Assembly: GCA_030761205.1 (NCBI GenBank)
Contig: JAULJL010000033.1
Span: 5,091,501-5,155,500 of the forward strand
DNA from: Fremontodendron californicum
Lineage: Eukaryota; Streptophyta; Magnoliopsida; Malvales; Malvaceae
Reading direction: 5' to 3'
DNA length: 64,000 nucleotides
Shown here: positions 45,780-57,309 of the stretch, piece after piece
Position numbering within the stretch: the stretch's first letter is position 1
Layout of the letters: every line of letters begins with the position of its first letter
The notes under the pieces: model-generated
The model's database searches: none
What the model saw: only the letters and a program-made list of their open reading frames with translations
What the model was told of the DNA's origin: nothing
Made by a program: the position numbers and the translations under genes

Positions 45780-46130
45780 TGAGGTTCACGAATCTTCTCA
45801 ACCCTATTGTTTGCTCTACTTGATGAGCTCTTTTCAGCATTATGGATTGTCATGAGTTTTCTCCAAATTTTTTGACTCGATGGCGATGTCTTTGACCTAT
45901 CCATGATTTTGCTCTACTTGATGAGCTCTTCTCTGTGGTGTGATCCACAAGTTTTGACTCTGCGGCGGTGTCTCCGATGCTATCATTGATTTGTTTTACT
46001 TGATGAGCTGTTCAGTATCTCGAGTTTGCGTTTAGCGCATCCAAAGTTTGCCTCGCTTGATGAGTTTCTTTCAGCATTATGGGTTGTCTCGATTTTCTCC
46101 ATATTTTAATGGTTTCCAAAACCTCTTCTA
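45780..46130 (-). repeat. degenerate repeats with CTTGATGAGCTCTTTTCAGCATTATGG
   Basis: At least four diverged copies of an irregular unit of about 70-110 bp. Confidence 0.6.
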
Positions 46131-46937
46131 AAATTTAAATCTACTCCACAGTAATGCAAAGAAATCCTTTCATTTAAATATTTTTTTGTTTACTAATCAT
46201 CATTCAATTTGATAGCATGCAAAAAGCACCACAACATGTATGAAAGATGGTATGAAATTGCCATATTCCCTAGAAGGGCCAACAAGGGTTCATTGCAAAA
46301 AGGTTTAGATAACAAAGATGAATATCAAGGATTAAAAAGGAAAATTTAAAGGAGAAGGTATAGATGCCCCAGATGCGAAATATCCCAGACCTCCTGCTTT
46401 AGTTCCTCTGAAATATCTTTTGAACAAAACATTTGCTTGGGTGGCTTCTCGGCTTTTGCTGTTGCTTCAGGCTGAGCTTTACCCTTTTCTTTGAATTCCC
46501 GATACTATCTCCCCCTATTCACGGAGCATTGATTCAATCTTTGATCAATACTTGGGCCGTCCTTTGTGGGTTTTCAACCCAAGTGTTCCCCATTATATTT
46601 TAAGTCACCCTTTTCGGGTTTCGGCTTAAAGCTCTCATTTTATATTCTTTTTTTTCATTTTTCATTTTTCCTTTTTCCCTTTTTTTTTTTGTGTTCCACC
46701 ATGCATTTGAGAATTCTAAATTCTTCCATGGTAAGAATGACAATTCCAAAAGATGGAACAAAATCTGAGAAAAACTCTTCAAATTAAATACCCAAACTTG
46801 ATCAAAATGGTCTTTAAAAGCACGTAATGTAGGCCAAGGTTCAGGTTTAGATCAAGGAATATTTAATGAGGAGGTTTCATTTTCGAAACATTCGTCCTTT
46901 TTAGACTTTTCTCCTTTGATTTTTTTTATTTTTGTTT

Positions 46938-49060
46938 TCTAGACACCTAATTTTGTCTGGACCACTAAAATAGGTATGTTTTCTTCTTAAATTTATGTTT
47001 CAGAATGCTAAAAGGCTTTTTTCGTCCTGTAGATGGTACTCCGAGACTTAGTCTAAGAAAGCAGACAGAAAAAGTCAAACTTGAAAAAGTCAACAAAAAA
47101 AGTCAACTACTGAAAAAGTCAACCCACTTTCAAAATTAAGATTTGAAGTTTAATTGAAAGATGGTGAAAGAATTTTGATAATCCGATGTCTAAATTGAAA
47201 GATATGGAGGTCGGAAGTTGGGTTACGAAATTTCAATAGAAAGGAAACCCTAGTTCGGGAAATTTGGGGAAAAGTGCTTGAATGATCAAATTGTTTGGAA
47301 TTGAAGGTTCCAAATGAAAGATAAGTACTGACTATCGGTAATGGAGAAGCCACTTGGAAGGAAAAACTAATAGAAAAGTCAATTCGGAAGAAAACCGAGA
47401 ATTAGGGTTTTTGGTGGATTTCGGTGAAATTTGGAAGAATTACAAAAATGGCCCGATTTGGTAGGACTAAAGCCCTTAATTGATGAGGAATGATTAAACA
47501 AGGGTAGCCCAAGGCTCAGTTTGAAGAAAATCTGAAAATTGGACTTGTTTTGAGCAAAACCGGGGTTCGGAGGCAAAAGGGCAAAATTGGCAAACGAGTT
47601 CCAAAAATGCTGAAAATTTGCAGATCCCATTTTTAAATTATTTGGAAGAGATTGGCGAAAGAAAATTTTGATTCGGAGTTCGTTTGCAAAATGGCCAAAT
47701 CCCGGGTCCCTTATGTAGTAATTCAAGCAGATAAATCCCAAAAAAAAAAACAAATGAGCTCCAAAAATTATGAAAACTTCCAGATCGCATTTTTGAATTA
47801 TTCAAAAGAGATTGGTGAATGAAAATCTAGATTCGAAGCTCGTTTTAAAAATGGTAAAGTTCGGGTGCATAAAAGGGGCAATTTTACAAATAAATTCGAA
47901 ATAAATAGCAAATGGACTCAAAAATTTTCGAAAACTTCCAGAATTCAATTTTTCATTATTTCGGAAGTATCGAAAAAAGAAAATTTGAATTTGGAGTCCG
48001 TTTGCTATTTATTTAGGTTTGGGGGCAAAAATGTCATTTCATCGAAAAAACCAAAAAGGGGAAATTTGTAATTGAGGAAAATATGAAAGAAGAAGGAATT
48101 GCTGGGATTTTTCTTCCCTTGGTCAGCCAGCATAGAGGAGAAGAAGGAAGCTTGAACAATTTAATTCCTTAGTCACTATCAAGCCACATGCTACCACTAA
48201 CACCTTGCAAATGGTCCCCCCTTCATCCAATGGCTTAAGTGCCTTGTAGGAAAGTTGAATGCACCATCCAATGGCCAAGTTTAAATGCCAAGATGACATT
48301 TTTATTTTTCATGAAAGAACCCTCATCCAATGGCCAAGAATGGAAGAAAAAAGATGAGCACAATTCATCTAAAGGTGAGCATTCATTCGGCCAAGTAAGA
48401 GAGTGCATGGGATTGTCTCTTTTCATCCAATGGCTTAGGCCATCTACAAGGGCTGAGTACACATGTTGAGGGCTGGATTTAATCTACAAGATGTCATTTT
48501 TATATTTTCCTCATCCAATGACCAAGAATGGAAGAGCACAACTCATCCAAAGGTAGGCACTCAAGGGGGCAAGCAAGGGAGTGCATGGGATTGGTCCTCT
48601 TTTGCATCTAAGGGCTGAGGTTATAACAAGGGCTGAGTACACATCTTAAAGGCTGCTATGAATTGGCAAGATGACATTTTTATGTTGTCATCAAAATATC
48701 TTAATCTAAGGGCCAAGATTAGAGGAGAAAAAGTGCAAATTCCATCCAATGGTGGAGAGGCCATTCGGCCAAGGCTAAGGGAGGAGGGCTGAGTTCTTTT
48801 TTTCACAGGTTTTTTGGCTGAATTCAGTAGCTAATTTAGCAACAAAAAAAAAGGGTTTTGAAAGAAAAAAGAAGAGTTTTTCAATAGAGAGCTTGAAGGT
48901 AGTCATCTCTACCAAGCTCTAGCATAGCTTTCTTCTTGTTTTCCATGATGTTTTCTTGATTTTCTATCTTGTTTTCCTACTACATTTTTCATAGAAAAAA
49001 AGTTTTTAATGTTTACTTAAGTTTTCATCTCTTCTTCTTCATCAAAATGGTGGAAAATAA
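46938..49060 (+). repeat. left arm of an inverted LTR pair (F-family LTR fragment, plus orientation)
   Basis: It starts at an LTR terminus (TCTAGACACCTAATTTTGTC; normal start TGTAGACACC) and runs through the first roughly 2.1 kb of an F-family LTR, including AAAAAGTCAAC repeats and AGGGTTTTTGGTGGATTTCGG. It is the inverted counterpart of about 50690-52766. No gene is seen; frames are accidental. Confidence 0.75.
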
Positions 49061-52000
49061 AAACTGGGTTAAACCCTTTTTTAAATGGCTATAATTTCCT
49101 AAGTTTAAAATCTCGGACTTGACCACCCTTAATCCGAGAGTTAAAAAATCATTTTTATAGTTTAAAAATGCTTAGAAACTACCCTAATTCAGTAGCTAAC
49201 CTTCCTAATCAGCCCCCTCTAAGTAACTTAACTAAAGCAGAAAAATGATTTTTCTTTAAATTCAATTCTGACTCCACTGTCCAGTTTTAAGCCACAATTT
49301 TTTACCCTATTTTTAAAAATTCAAAAAATTCTAAAAAATACACTGGAGACTCAGGACATGTAAAAATACACGAGAAAAAATCGGCTTAATTTTTTTATTA
49401 AGGATGAACTCCCAGAAAAATCGAAAAAGTACGAGTACTGGGTGAAAAAACTGTTTTGCTAAAATACATTTTTGCCTTTGATAAAATCATTTAAAAATCA
49501 AAGTAAAAATATTTAAGACTCACAAAATGACTCACAAACAGTAGCTAGGACTTTGTCAAAGTTAGATAAAAATTGGCTAAGTAAAAAAAAAAAAATCACA
49601 AAGGTAGAATAATCAATTTGACAAAATTTAATTTTCCACAAGTGTGCTCAAAAGAGCATGACTTTGAACCATTAATTGGCCTAAGTCATTATTCAAGTGG
49701 CATGAACATGAAATGCATGAAAAATTACAGCAAACATAGTCCATGAAATGCATGAGTTTAAACCTAAATGTCATGAAAAAATGCATGGCATCAATATAGT
49801 GACCTAGACCTAAATGAACTTGCATGGCATTTAATGCAACCTAGACCTAAAATGCATGGACATGCATGGAAAATAAACCAAACCTAATAACTAGAATATG
49901 AATGGCATTTTCACAAACACAAAGCATGCTTAAACCAAAAACTCAACCAAATATCATGCACATGCTAACCTGTCAACTAACATGACAAGAATGCACATAC
50001 AATGCTAGAATTCAAGGAGTGGCCGAATGGCCTATAGTTTCTAACAAACATGGCATTTTCACAAACACTTGGTATACTAACATGCAAAACTAAATCAAAT
50101 GTCATGCAAATGCAAAAACCTACCAACTAACATGGCAAAAATGCAACACATATGGCAAAACACATCGAGTAGCCAAATGGCCTCAAGCTCCAACAAGCAT
50201 GGCATTTTCACAAACACTTGATATACTAACATGCTCAACTACAATATAAACTCAAATCATGCAAACACAACACAAGCATTTTCACAAACACTTGATATAC
50301 TAACATGCTCAACTAAAATATAAAACTCAAATCATGCAAAAACAACACAAGCATTTTCACAAACACTTGATATACTAAATCTAAAACACCAACAAATTTA
50401 AACATTATGAAAACAGAAAATTAAAAATGCAAGAACATGATATTTAAATCATAAATGGCAACAAACAAAGCAACCAAATTAAAATATGACTTAAGTATGA
50501 AGTAGAATAACACTTAAAACATCAAGATCAAAGAAAATAACATAAACAACATGCTAAAAATAAACAAAACAACAACTTAAATAAAGAATGTAGGCCATTT
50601 GGCCATGGTGAGAAATTGTAAAAAAAAAAATTGTAAAAAAACATATTTAAGAAAGAGATGAAGAAAGAACTTAACAAGAACAATAAAAAAAATATTTAAA
50701 AAGGAAACTCACCAAAGAGTAATCAAAATAGAAAAAACAAGAATGGAAAATCAAGAAAGTGCAAGAGTTGGTACTCAAGAGCAACCTCAAGAAGCTATAT
50801 TTCAAGCTTTATCTCTTCAAACTTTCCTTTCTTTTCTAAACTTTTTCTTTTTGCTTTCAACCAAAGAGAGAAAAAACAAGTAAAAACTAAGAGAAATCAG
50901 CAAAATGAAAGTGTGAAATGAAAATTCTGACTCCCTCCTTTAAGCTGGCCGAATGGCCCTCTCTCCTCAAGGATGTTGTCATTTTTTTTGTAACCAATTT
51001 TCCATCAAATGTCTAATAATTCAAGGTGAAAAAATCATGAAATTATCACCCTTAGATTAGCATATCATCTGTCCCAAATTATAGCTGTTCAAGAATAATG
51101 TTGACACTCTCTCTTGCCCTATGTGGCTTAATCACCATGGCTTGATCAAAGAGAATCTCTAACTAAATCTTAATTTTTGGCCATTTGATTGAAAAATCAA
51201 ATGCTTCCTCATTCCTTTGGGCCATGGCAGGCCAGCACTTCTCTTTTCCAGCCCAAGTCTGATTTTTTGAAAGGCCCAAAGAAGCCCTTTTCGGTTGCTT
51301 GGGTGAAATGACCGTTTTGCCCCCGGATGCAAATAAATATCAAACGGACTCCAAATTCAATTTTTTTAATACTTCCAAAATAATAAAACATTGAGTTCTG
51401 GAAGTTTTCAAAATTATCCGAGTCCATTTGCTATTTATTTGGATTTTTTCTTCCAAAAATGCCCTTTTATGCCCCCACATTTTACCATTTTTTAAACGAG
51501 CTCCAAATCAAGATTTTTCTTCACCAATATCTTCCAAATAATTTAAAAGTGTGATCTGGAAGTTTTCATAATTTTTGGAGCTCATTTGCTATTTTTTCGG
51601 GATTTATCGGCTTGAACTACTATATAGGAGCTCGGGATTTGGCCATTTTGCAAACGAACTCCGAATCAAGATTTTCTTTTTCCAATCTCTTCCAAATAAT
51701 TTAAAAATGAGATTTCCAAAATTTTAGAATTTTTGGAGTCCATTTGCTATTTTTTCGGGATTTATCTTCTTGAATTATTGCATAGGAGGCCCGGGATTTG
51801 GCCATTTTGCAAACGAACTCAGAATCAAGATTTCTTTCGCCAATCTCTTCCAAATAATTTAAAAATGATATTTGCAAAATTTCAGAAGATTTAGAGCTCA
51901 TTTGCTATTTTTTTGGGATTTTCCTTTTTGAATTACTACATTAGAAGCCCGGGATTTGGCCATTTTGCAAACGAACTCTGAATCAAGATTTTCTTTTGCC

Positions 52001-52766
52001 AATCTCTTTCAAATGATTTAAGAATGAGATTTAAAAATTTTCAGAATATTTGGAGTCCATTTTCTATTTTTCCCAAATTTTCCAATTTTGCCATTTTACC
52101 TCTGAAACCCGGTTTTGCTCAAAACAAGTCCGGTTTTTAGATTTTCTTCAAGATGAGTCTTGGGCTATCCCTTTTTAATCATTATTCATCCATTGGGGGC
52201 TTAGGTCTTACCAAATCGGGCCATTTCTATGATTCTTCCCGATTTCACCGAAATCCACTAAAAACCCTAATTTTCGGTTTTCTCCCGGATTGACTTTTCT
52301 TTCAGTTTTTCTTGCAAGTGGCTTCTCCATTACCCGTAGTCAATTCTTATCTTTCATTTGGAACCTTCAATTTCGACCAATTTGATCGTTTAAGCACTTT
52401 TCCCCAAATTTCTCGGATTAGGGTTTCTTTCTACTAAATCTCCAAATCCCAACTTCCGAACTCCATATCATTCAATGTAGACCTCAAATTATCAAAATTC
52501 TTTCTCCATTTTTCAATTGAACTTAAAATCTTAATTTTGAAAGTGGGTTGACTTTTTTAGTAGTTGACTTTTTGGGGTTGACTTTTTCGAGGTTGACTTT
52601 TTTTGAGGTTGACTTTTTTTGAGTTTGACTTTTTATGCTCGCCCTCTTAAACTAAGTCTCGGAGTACCACCTACAGGATGAAATAAGATCTTTTTACATT
52701 CGAAAACATCAATTTAGGAAGAAAACATACCTATTTTAGTGGTCCAGACAAAATTAGGTGTCTACA
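49061..52766 (-). repeat. right arm of the inverted LTR pair plus central spacer (F-family LTR fragment, minus orientation)
   Basis: From 52766 leftward it reads as an F-family LTR on the minus strand (TGTAGACACCTAATTTTGTC start). About 3.7 kb are present; the last roughly 1.1 kb of a full LTR is missing. It joins the left arm head to head near 49060. The spacer (about 49061-50690) aligns with 11610-12990 of the F LTR and contains tandem repeats. Confidence 0.75.
50030..50390 (-). repeat. tandem array, roughly 60-130 bp units with GCATTTTCACAAACACTTGATATACTAAC
   Basis: Four copies of the core GCATTTTCACAAACACTTG.TATACTAA spaced about 60-130 bp apart, inside the LTR fragment. Confidence 0.7.
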
Positions 52767-53073
52767 GCGACGATGGAGGCATATGAATCTTTTCTGCATA
52801 TATCTGGCACTTATGGCATTTTCGGGAACAATTGATGTAATCCCCTTTCATGGTTAGCCAGTATCCTACCCTCATAATCTGTTTAGCCAGCATGTGGCCA
52901 TTGGCGTGAGTGCCACATATCCTTTCGTGGACCTCTTCGAGGATTCTCTGAGCTTTAGCAGAAACGACACATCTCAACAAAACCTGGTCTTTCCCTTTCT
53001 TGTAAAGGATTTCACAATCCAAGACAAAACCCATCGCCATTCTTCTCAGGGTTCTTTTATCATTTTTCTTTGC
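52767..53073 (-). pseudogene. F integrase, N-terminal zinc domain only
   Basis: Same frame as the upstream RNase H. It shows an HHCC-type finger: EEVHERICGTHANGH, then KCHKCQIYAEKIHMPPSSL. The DDE core is missing because the text runs straight into the LTR end at 52766 without a polypurine tract. Confidence 0.8.
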
Positions 53074-53598
53074 TTAATCAGGGTACTTTTGACTCTTGAC
53101 GTATTGCAAAATGTCGTAATACCAAGGGTGACCATTTGCTTCTTCTTCGATACTCAAGCAGTGGGCAGGAGACTCGTATATGCTTATCTTGATTGGCACA
53201 ACTTTAGCCCCCTCATTCACTTTAAACATTGATGATAAATTGGCTAGAGCATCTGCCATTCGATTCTCTTCTCGGGGAAGGTAATTAAAAACCACTTCTT
53301 CGAATTCCTCAATCAAGCTCAGTATAAGCTCTTGATATCGAATTAACTTTGCATCTCGGGTTTCCCATTCTCCACCCAGTTGATATATCACTAAGGCAGA
53401 ATCTCCGAAGACCTCTAGTGTTTTAATTTTCCTTTTTATGACGACACAAAGACCCATAGTACATGCTTCATACTCAGCAGTATTGTTTGTACAATCAAAA
53501 TCAAATATGGCAGTGAAAGGATAATAATCTCCCTCAGGGGATATGAGCATTGCACCAATTCCGTGCCCCATGGCAATAGAAGCGCCATCAACATACAT
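53074..53598 (-). pseudogene. F second (plant Tat-type) RNase H domain
   Basis: MYVDGASIAMGHGIGAMLIS, then NNTAEYEACTMGL, FGDSALVIYQL and PREENRMADALANL: the order of Asp, Glu and Asp catalytic motifs of the extra, archaeal-type RNase H that marks the Tat/Ogre lineage. It is 174 codons without a stop. A stop separates it from the upstream part. Confidence 0.85.
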
Positions 53599-53601
53599 TT
53601 T

Positions 53602-54990
53602 TCAAGTTTTCTTTTCAGAGGAAATCCCTTCTTCTTGCGAGACACACATTAAGTCTTCGTTAGGAAAATCAAAGTTTAGAGGCTCGTAATCCTCCATCGC
53701 TCGGCTGGCTAGGAATTCGGCTAGTGTGCTACCTTCTATAGCCTTTTGGCTCACATATACAATATCATATTCGAAAAGAAACACTTGCCATCTCGCCATT
53801 CTTCCTGACAACGAAGGTGCCTCGAATACGTATTTGAGGGGATCTAGTTTTGCAATCAGCCATGTCGTGTGATACAACATGTATTATCTGAGCCTCCGGG
53901 CAGTCTAAGCTCAGGCACAACAAAGCCTTTCTACTAATGAATACTTCAACTCATACTCAGTGAACTTTTTGTTGAGATAGTGGCTTGTTCTTTCTTTCTG
54001 ATCTCATCATGTTGCCCCAACACACATTCCATAGACCTTTCAAATACTGACAAATACAATATCAACGACTTCCCTGGGACTAGTGGTATTAATATCAGTG
54101 GATTTGATAGATAATGCTTACCTTATCGAAGGCTATCTGACATCCTTCATCCTATTCCCCTAGATCATGCTTTCGGAGTAACTTGAAGATCGGGTCGCAC
54201 TTATCGGTTAATTGAGAAATGAACCGAGCAATATAATTCAGCCTACCCAAAAAGCTTCTTACTTCTTTCTAAGTACGAGGGGAGGCAAGTTCTGAATAGC
54301 TTTTACTTTATTAGGATCAATTTCAATTCCTTTCTAGCTAACAATGAAGCCCAGTAGCTTTCCTGAAGTGACTCCGAAAGTACACTTTGTCAGGTTGAGT
54401 TTAAGTCAAAATTTTCTCAACCTTTCAAAGAGCTTTTTAAGATTCACGATTTGTTCACCCTCTCCTTGCGACTTTGCGACCATATCATCGACATAAAATT
54501 CGATCCCTTTATGCATCATGTCATGAAACAAAGTTACCATAGCTCTTTGATATGTTGCCCCAGCGTTTTTCAACCCGAATGGCATTACCTTATAGTAGAA
54601 AGTTCCCCATATCGTCACAAATATGGTTTTCTCCATATCCCCCGGTGCCATCTTAATCTAATTGTACCCTGAGAACCCATCCATAAAGGAGAACACAGAA
54701 TTCTTGGCGGTATTATCGATTAGAGTATCAATGTGAGGCAATGGAAAATTATCCTTAGGGCTTGCCCTATTCAGGTCCCGTTAATCGACACACATCCGTA
54801 CTTTTTCGTCATTTTTTGGAATTGGGACAATGTTTGCTACCCACTCTAGGTATTTTTCCACTTCCAAGAATCTGGCCTCAGATTGTTTTTTCATTTCCTC
54901 TTTTACTTTTAAAAACATTTCGGGCCTCATTCTTCTCAGGTTTTGCTGAATCAACTTGCAATCTTGTTTTAACCCAAGTTTGTTAACCAC
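53602..54990 (-). pseudogene. F reverse transcriptase and first RNase H
   Basis: RT opens with GLKQDCKLIQQNLRRMRPEM, WVANIVPIPKNDEKVRMCVD (then a stop where CVDYRDLN is usual), NFPLPHIDTLI and FSFMDGFSGYN; a TAG follows at 54658-54660 where Gln is conserved. IKMAPGDMEKT, MPFGLKNAGATYQRAM and the catalytic FYVDDM (YVDD at 54484-54495) remain. 53881-54405 is full of stops (thumb and connection). The RNase H part retains LYHTTWLIAKLDPLKYVFE and SGRMARWQVFLFEYDI. All pieces share one frame, so decay is by substitutions. Confidence 0.85.
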
Positions 54991-56028
54991 AATATCAGGG
55001 TCAAACCCAGGTATGCCTTAGTATGACCATGCAAACACATCTGCATATTCCCGAAATAGAATTATCAAATCTCGTTTTATCAATGGTGAAATAGTAGTCC
55101 CAATCTTGACTTCTCTTATTTCTTTACCATTCCCCAGATTTATCACTTTAATTGCTCTTCATGAGGCAAGACTTGTTTCTCCTCTTGTTCTATTATTTTA
55201 AACAAATCCGAAGGCAAATCGCAGTCCTCGACATCTTCGTTAGCGTCGAAATCACTTGTACAGATGGGTTTTTCAAAATCAATTTCAAAATTATTGACAA
55301 GACGGTCCTTATATTTTGTATCTGGGAACCTGTAAATAGGCGCAGAAGAAACAATATAGGAAGGCATATAGGCAATAATAACGAAATAATGAAAGATGAA
55401 AGAATTAAATAATGTGGACACATTGATATGAAGAAAATGCATCTTGATTGTTATTTATTAAATGATAAGTCTTAAACATAAGCCTATACAAAGGATTCTT
55501 AATGCCTTTAGGCAAAGGCAATTAAGGTTAATTTAGAGCATTACATTAGAGTAGACCTAAAAACTATGGGAAGTTCAGTCATGCTCCAATTTGTTAGCTC
55601 ATAACCCGGAGGGCACGGGCGCACAACCTAACTAGTGCTTTCACCTCTCTGTTCATCTGTTTCGACCATGCCGACCATCATTTCATGTGGTTGTTTCTCT
55701 TCAGCCTCGTAGAACTTCTCAAAAGCCTGCTCCAGTAGAACTATCACATCCTCGAAATTCTTAGCCCCAATCTTGAAGTCGACCGAGCGAAAGATGTGAA
55801 GGATTAGTGGGAAAGTCATGGGCTCCCACTCCATATCCATACCCGAAAGATGGGCCATCCTCCTCTTTCGGTTTTCTCAATTTGTTTCCTTTTCTCATGA
55901 GCTTTAGGGAGATACCCGAGACGGAATTGATCTTTCTTCCCTGCCAATTTTATTGCTTTGGCCATCCCTTGGAGATATTTTCCTAGTCCTTTTCCCGCTC
56001 GGCAGCCTTTTCCTACTGTCGTTTTCAC
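54991..56028 (-). pseudogene. F protease-RT linker, including a G-patch-like segment
   Basis: Broken over several frames. At 55816-56028 GKGCRAGKGLGKYLQGMAKA resembles the glycine-rich (G-patch-like) segment found between protease and RT in Tat/Ogre polyproteins. At 55143-55442 the acidic EDVEDCDLPSDLFKIIEQEE segment leads to RT. No enzymatic domain here. Confidence 0.6.
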
Positions 56029-56773
56029 CCTAACCTGGTATTCTTGGATAGTCTCGACTTTGGAATTTTATGTCTCTCGATGATGAACACTGCATTGACG
56101 AATTCCAGTGACCTGAATAAGCACTCTACAGCATCTTCGTTCACTTCTATGTAAGGGGTATCTGTGGATGCTGAAGCTATGATATCTTCTTCTCCTTACA
56201 CACTGACCAGACGTCCTTCTATCACAAATTTAAGCTTTTGATGGAGAAAAGATGGCACAACCCCGGCAGAGTTAATCCACGACCTTCCTAGTAAGAAATT
56301 GTAATATGGGGTGATGTCCATCACTTGAAAATCAATCTTATAGGTACAGGGTCTATCTGAAGTGGGATTTCTATGCTTCCCATTACCTCCCGATGAGTGC
56401 CATCAAAGGCTCTGGCAACTGTATGACTTGGCAGCATGTAGGTCATATCATTGGGCAGCTTTGACAAGGTAGCAAATGGCATCACATTCAGAGAAGATCC
56501 ATGGTCAAGGAGTACTCGGGGTAGAATGTGCCCCTTGTAAGTAGTGGTAATATGAAGAGCCTTGATGGATCCTACTTTGTTCGGCGGTATCTTATCATAA
56601 CTGAAGAAGATGTAATCATCTGTTGTGATATTCCCTACCAACCGTTCTAACGTCTCCACCAATATGTTATTAGCCACATAAGCCTGGTTCAAAGTTCTCA
56701 GCGGAGCATTTCGGTGTGGCTCTGAGTTTAATAGCAATGAGAGAACTGAAGTCCTTGTCGGTTGGAGGTACAA
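56029..56773 (-). pseudogene. F aspartic protease region
   Basis: Conserved order ITTDDYIFFSYDKIPPNKVG, KALHITTTYKGHILPRVLLD, then the active site LLDHGSSLNVMP (His where Asn is usual; the Asp is kept), and TVARAFDGTHREVMGSIEIP. The frame stops at 56321; degenerate sequence follows to 56029. Confidence 0.8.
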
Positions 56774-57309
56774 CTATTCTATTACACTGTACTCGCTGTG
56801 TTTAATGAACTTTAGGAACTCGAGGTTTCTTTCTCATTCATCGGTCTTTTACTTTATTAATTGGAGCTGGATTATTTTCCACTTCTTCGAATTGTTCTAC
56901 CACCATAGGGTCTAGTCCCAGTGTCCTTTCCCCTTGTCAGGTCCTTCTATTTTTCTTACTTGATCCTGTTTAACTATCCCTGGGGCATAGCATCTACCGC
57001 TCAGCAGAGCATTTCGGTGTGGCTCTGAGTTTAACAGCAATGAGAGAATTGAAATCCTCGTCGGTTGGAGGTACAACTATTCTATTACACTGTACTCGTT
57101 GTGCTTAATGAACTTCAAGAACTCGAGGTTTCTTTCTCATTCATCGGTCTTTTACTTTATTAATTGGAGCTGGATTATTTTCCACTTCTTCAAATTGTTC
57201 TACCACCATAGGGTCTAGTCCCAGTGTCCTTTTGCCCTTGTCACGTCCTCCTATTTTTCTTACTTGATCCTGTTTAACTATCCCTGGGGCATAGCATCTA
57301 CCGCTTAGG
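56704..57309 (-). repeat. in-frame 303-bp tandem duplication in the F gag-protease linker
   Basis: 56704-57006 and 57007-57309 are copies (start GAGCATTTCGGTGTGGCTCTG; end GGGCATAGCATCTACCGCT), with about a dozen differences. 303 bp equals 101 codons, so the frame would be kept. Confidence 0.85.

Larger units (their letters stand above)
44608..46937 (-). other. 3' untranslated region of F
   Basis: Noncoding on the minus strand, homologous to the 3' regions of D and B. The minus-strand tract AAAAAAGGGACGGC (44608-44621) is the likely PPT. It contains a roughly 160-bp direct duplication (GAGTTCC.TGACTAAT.AAGGCTCGACC, about 44775 and 44935) and the arrays listed next. Confidence 0.7.
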
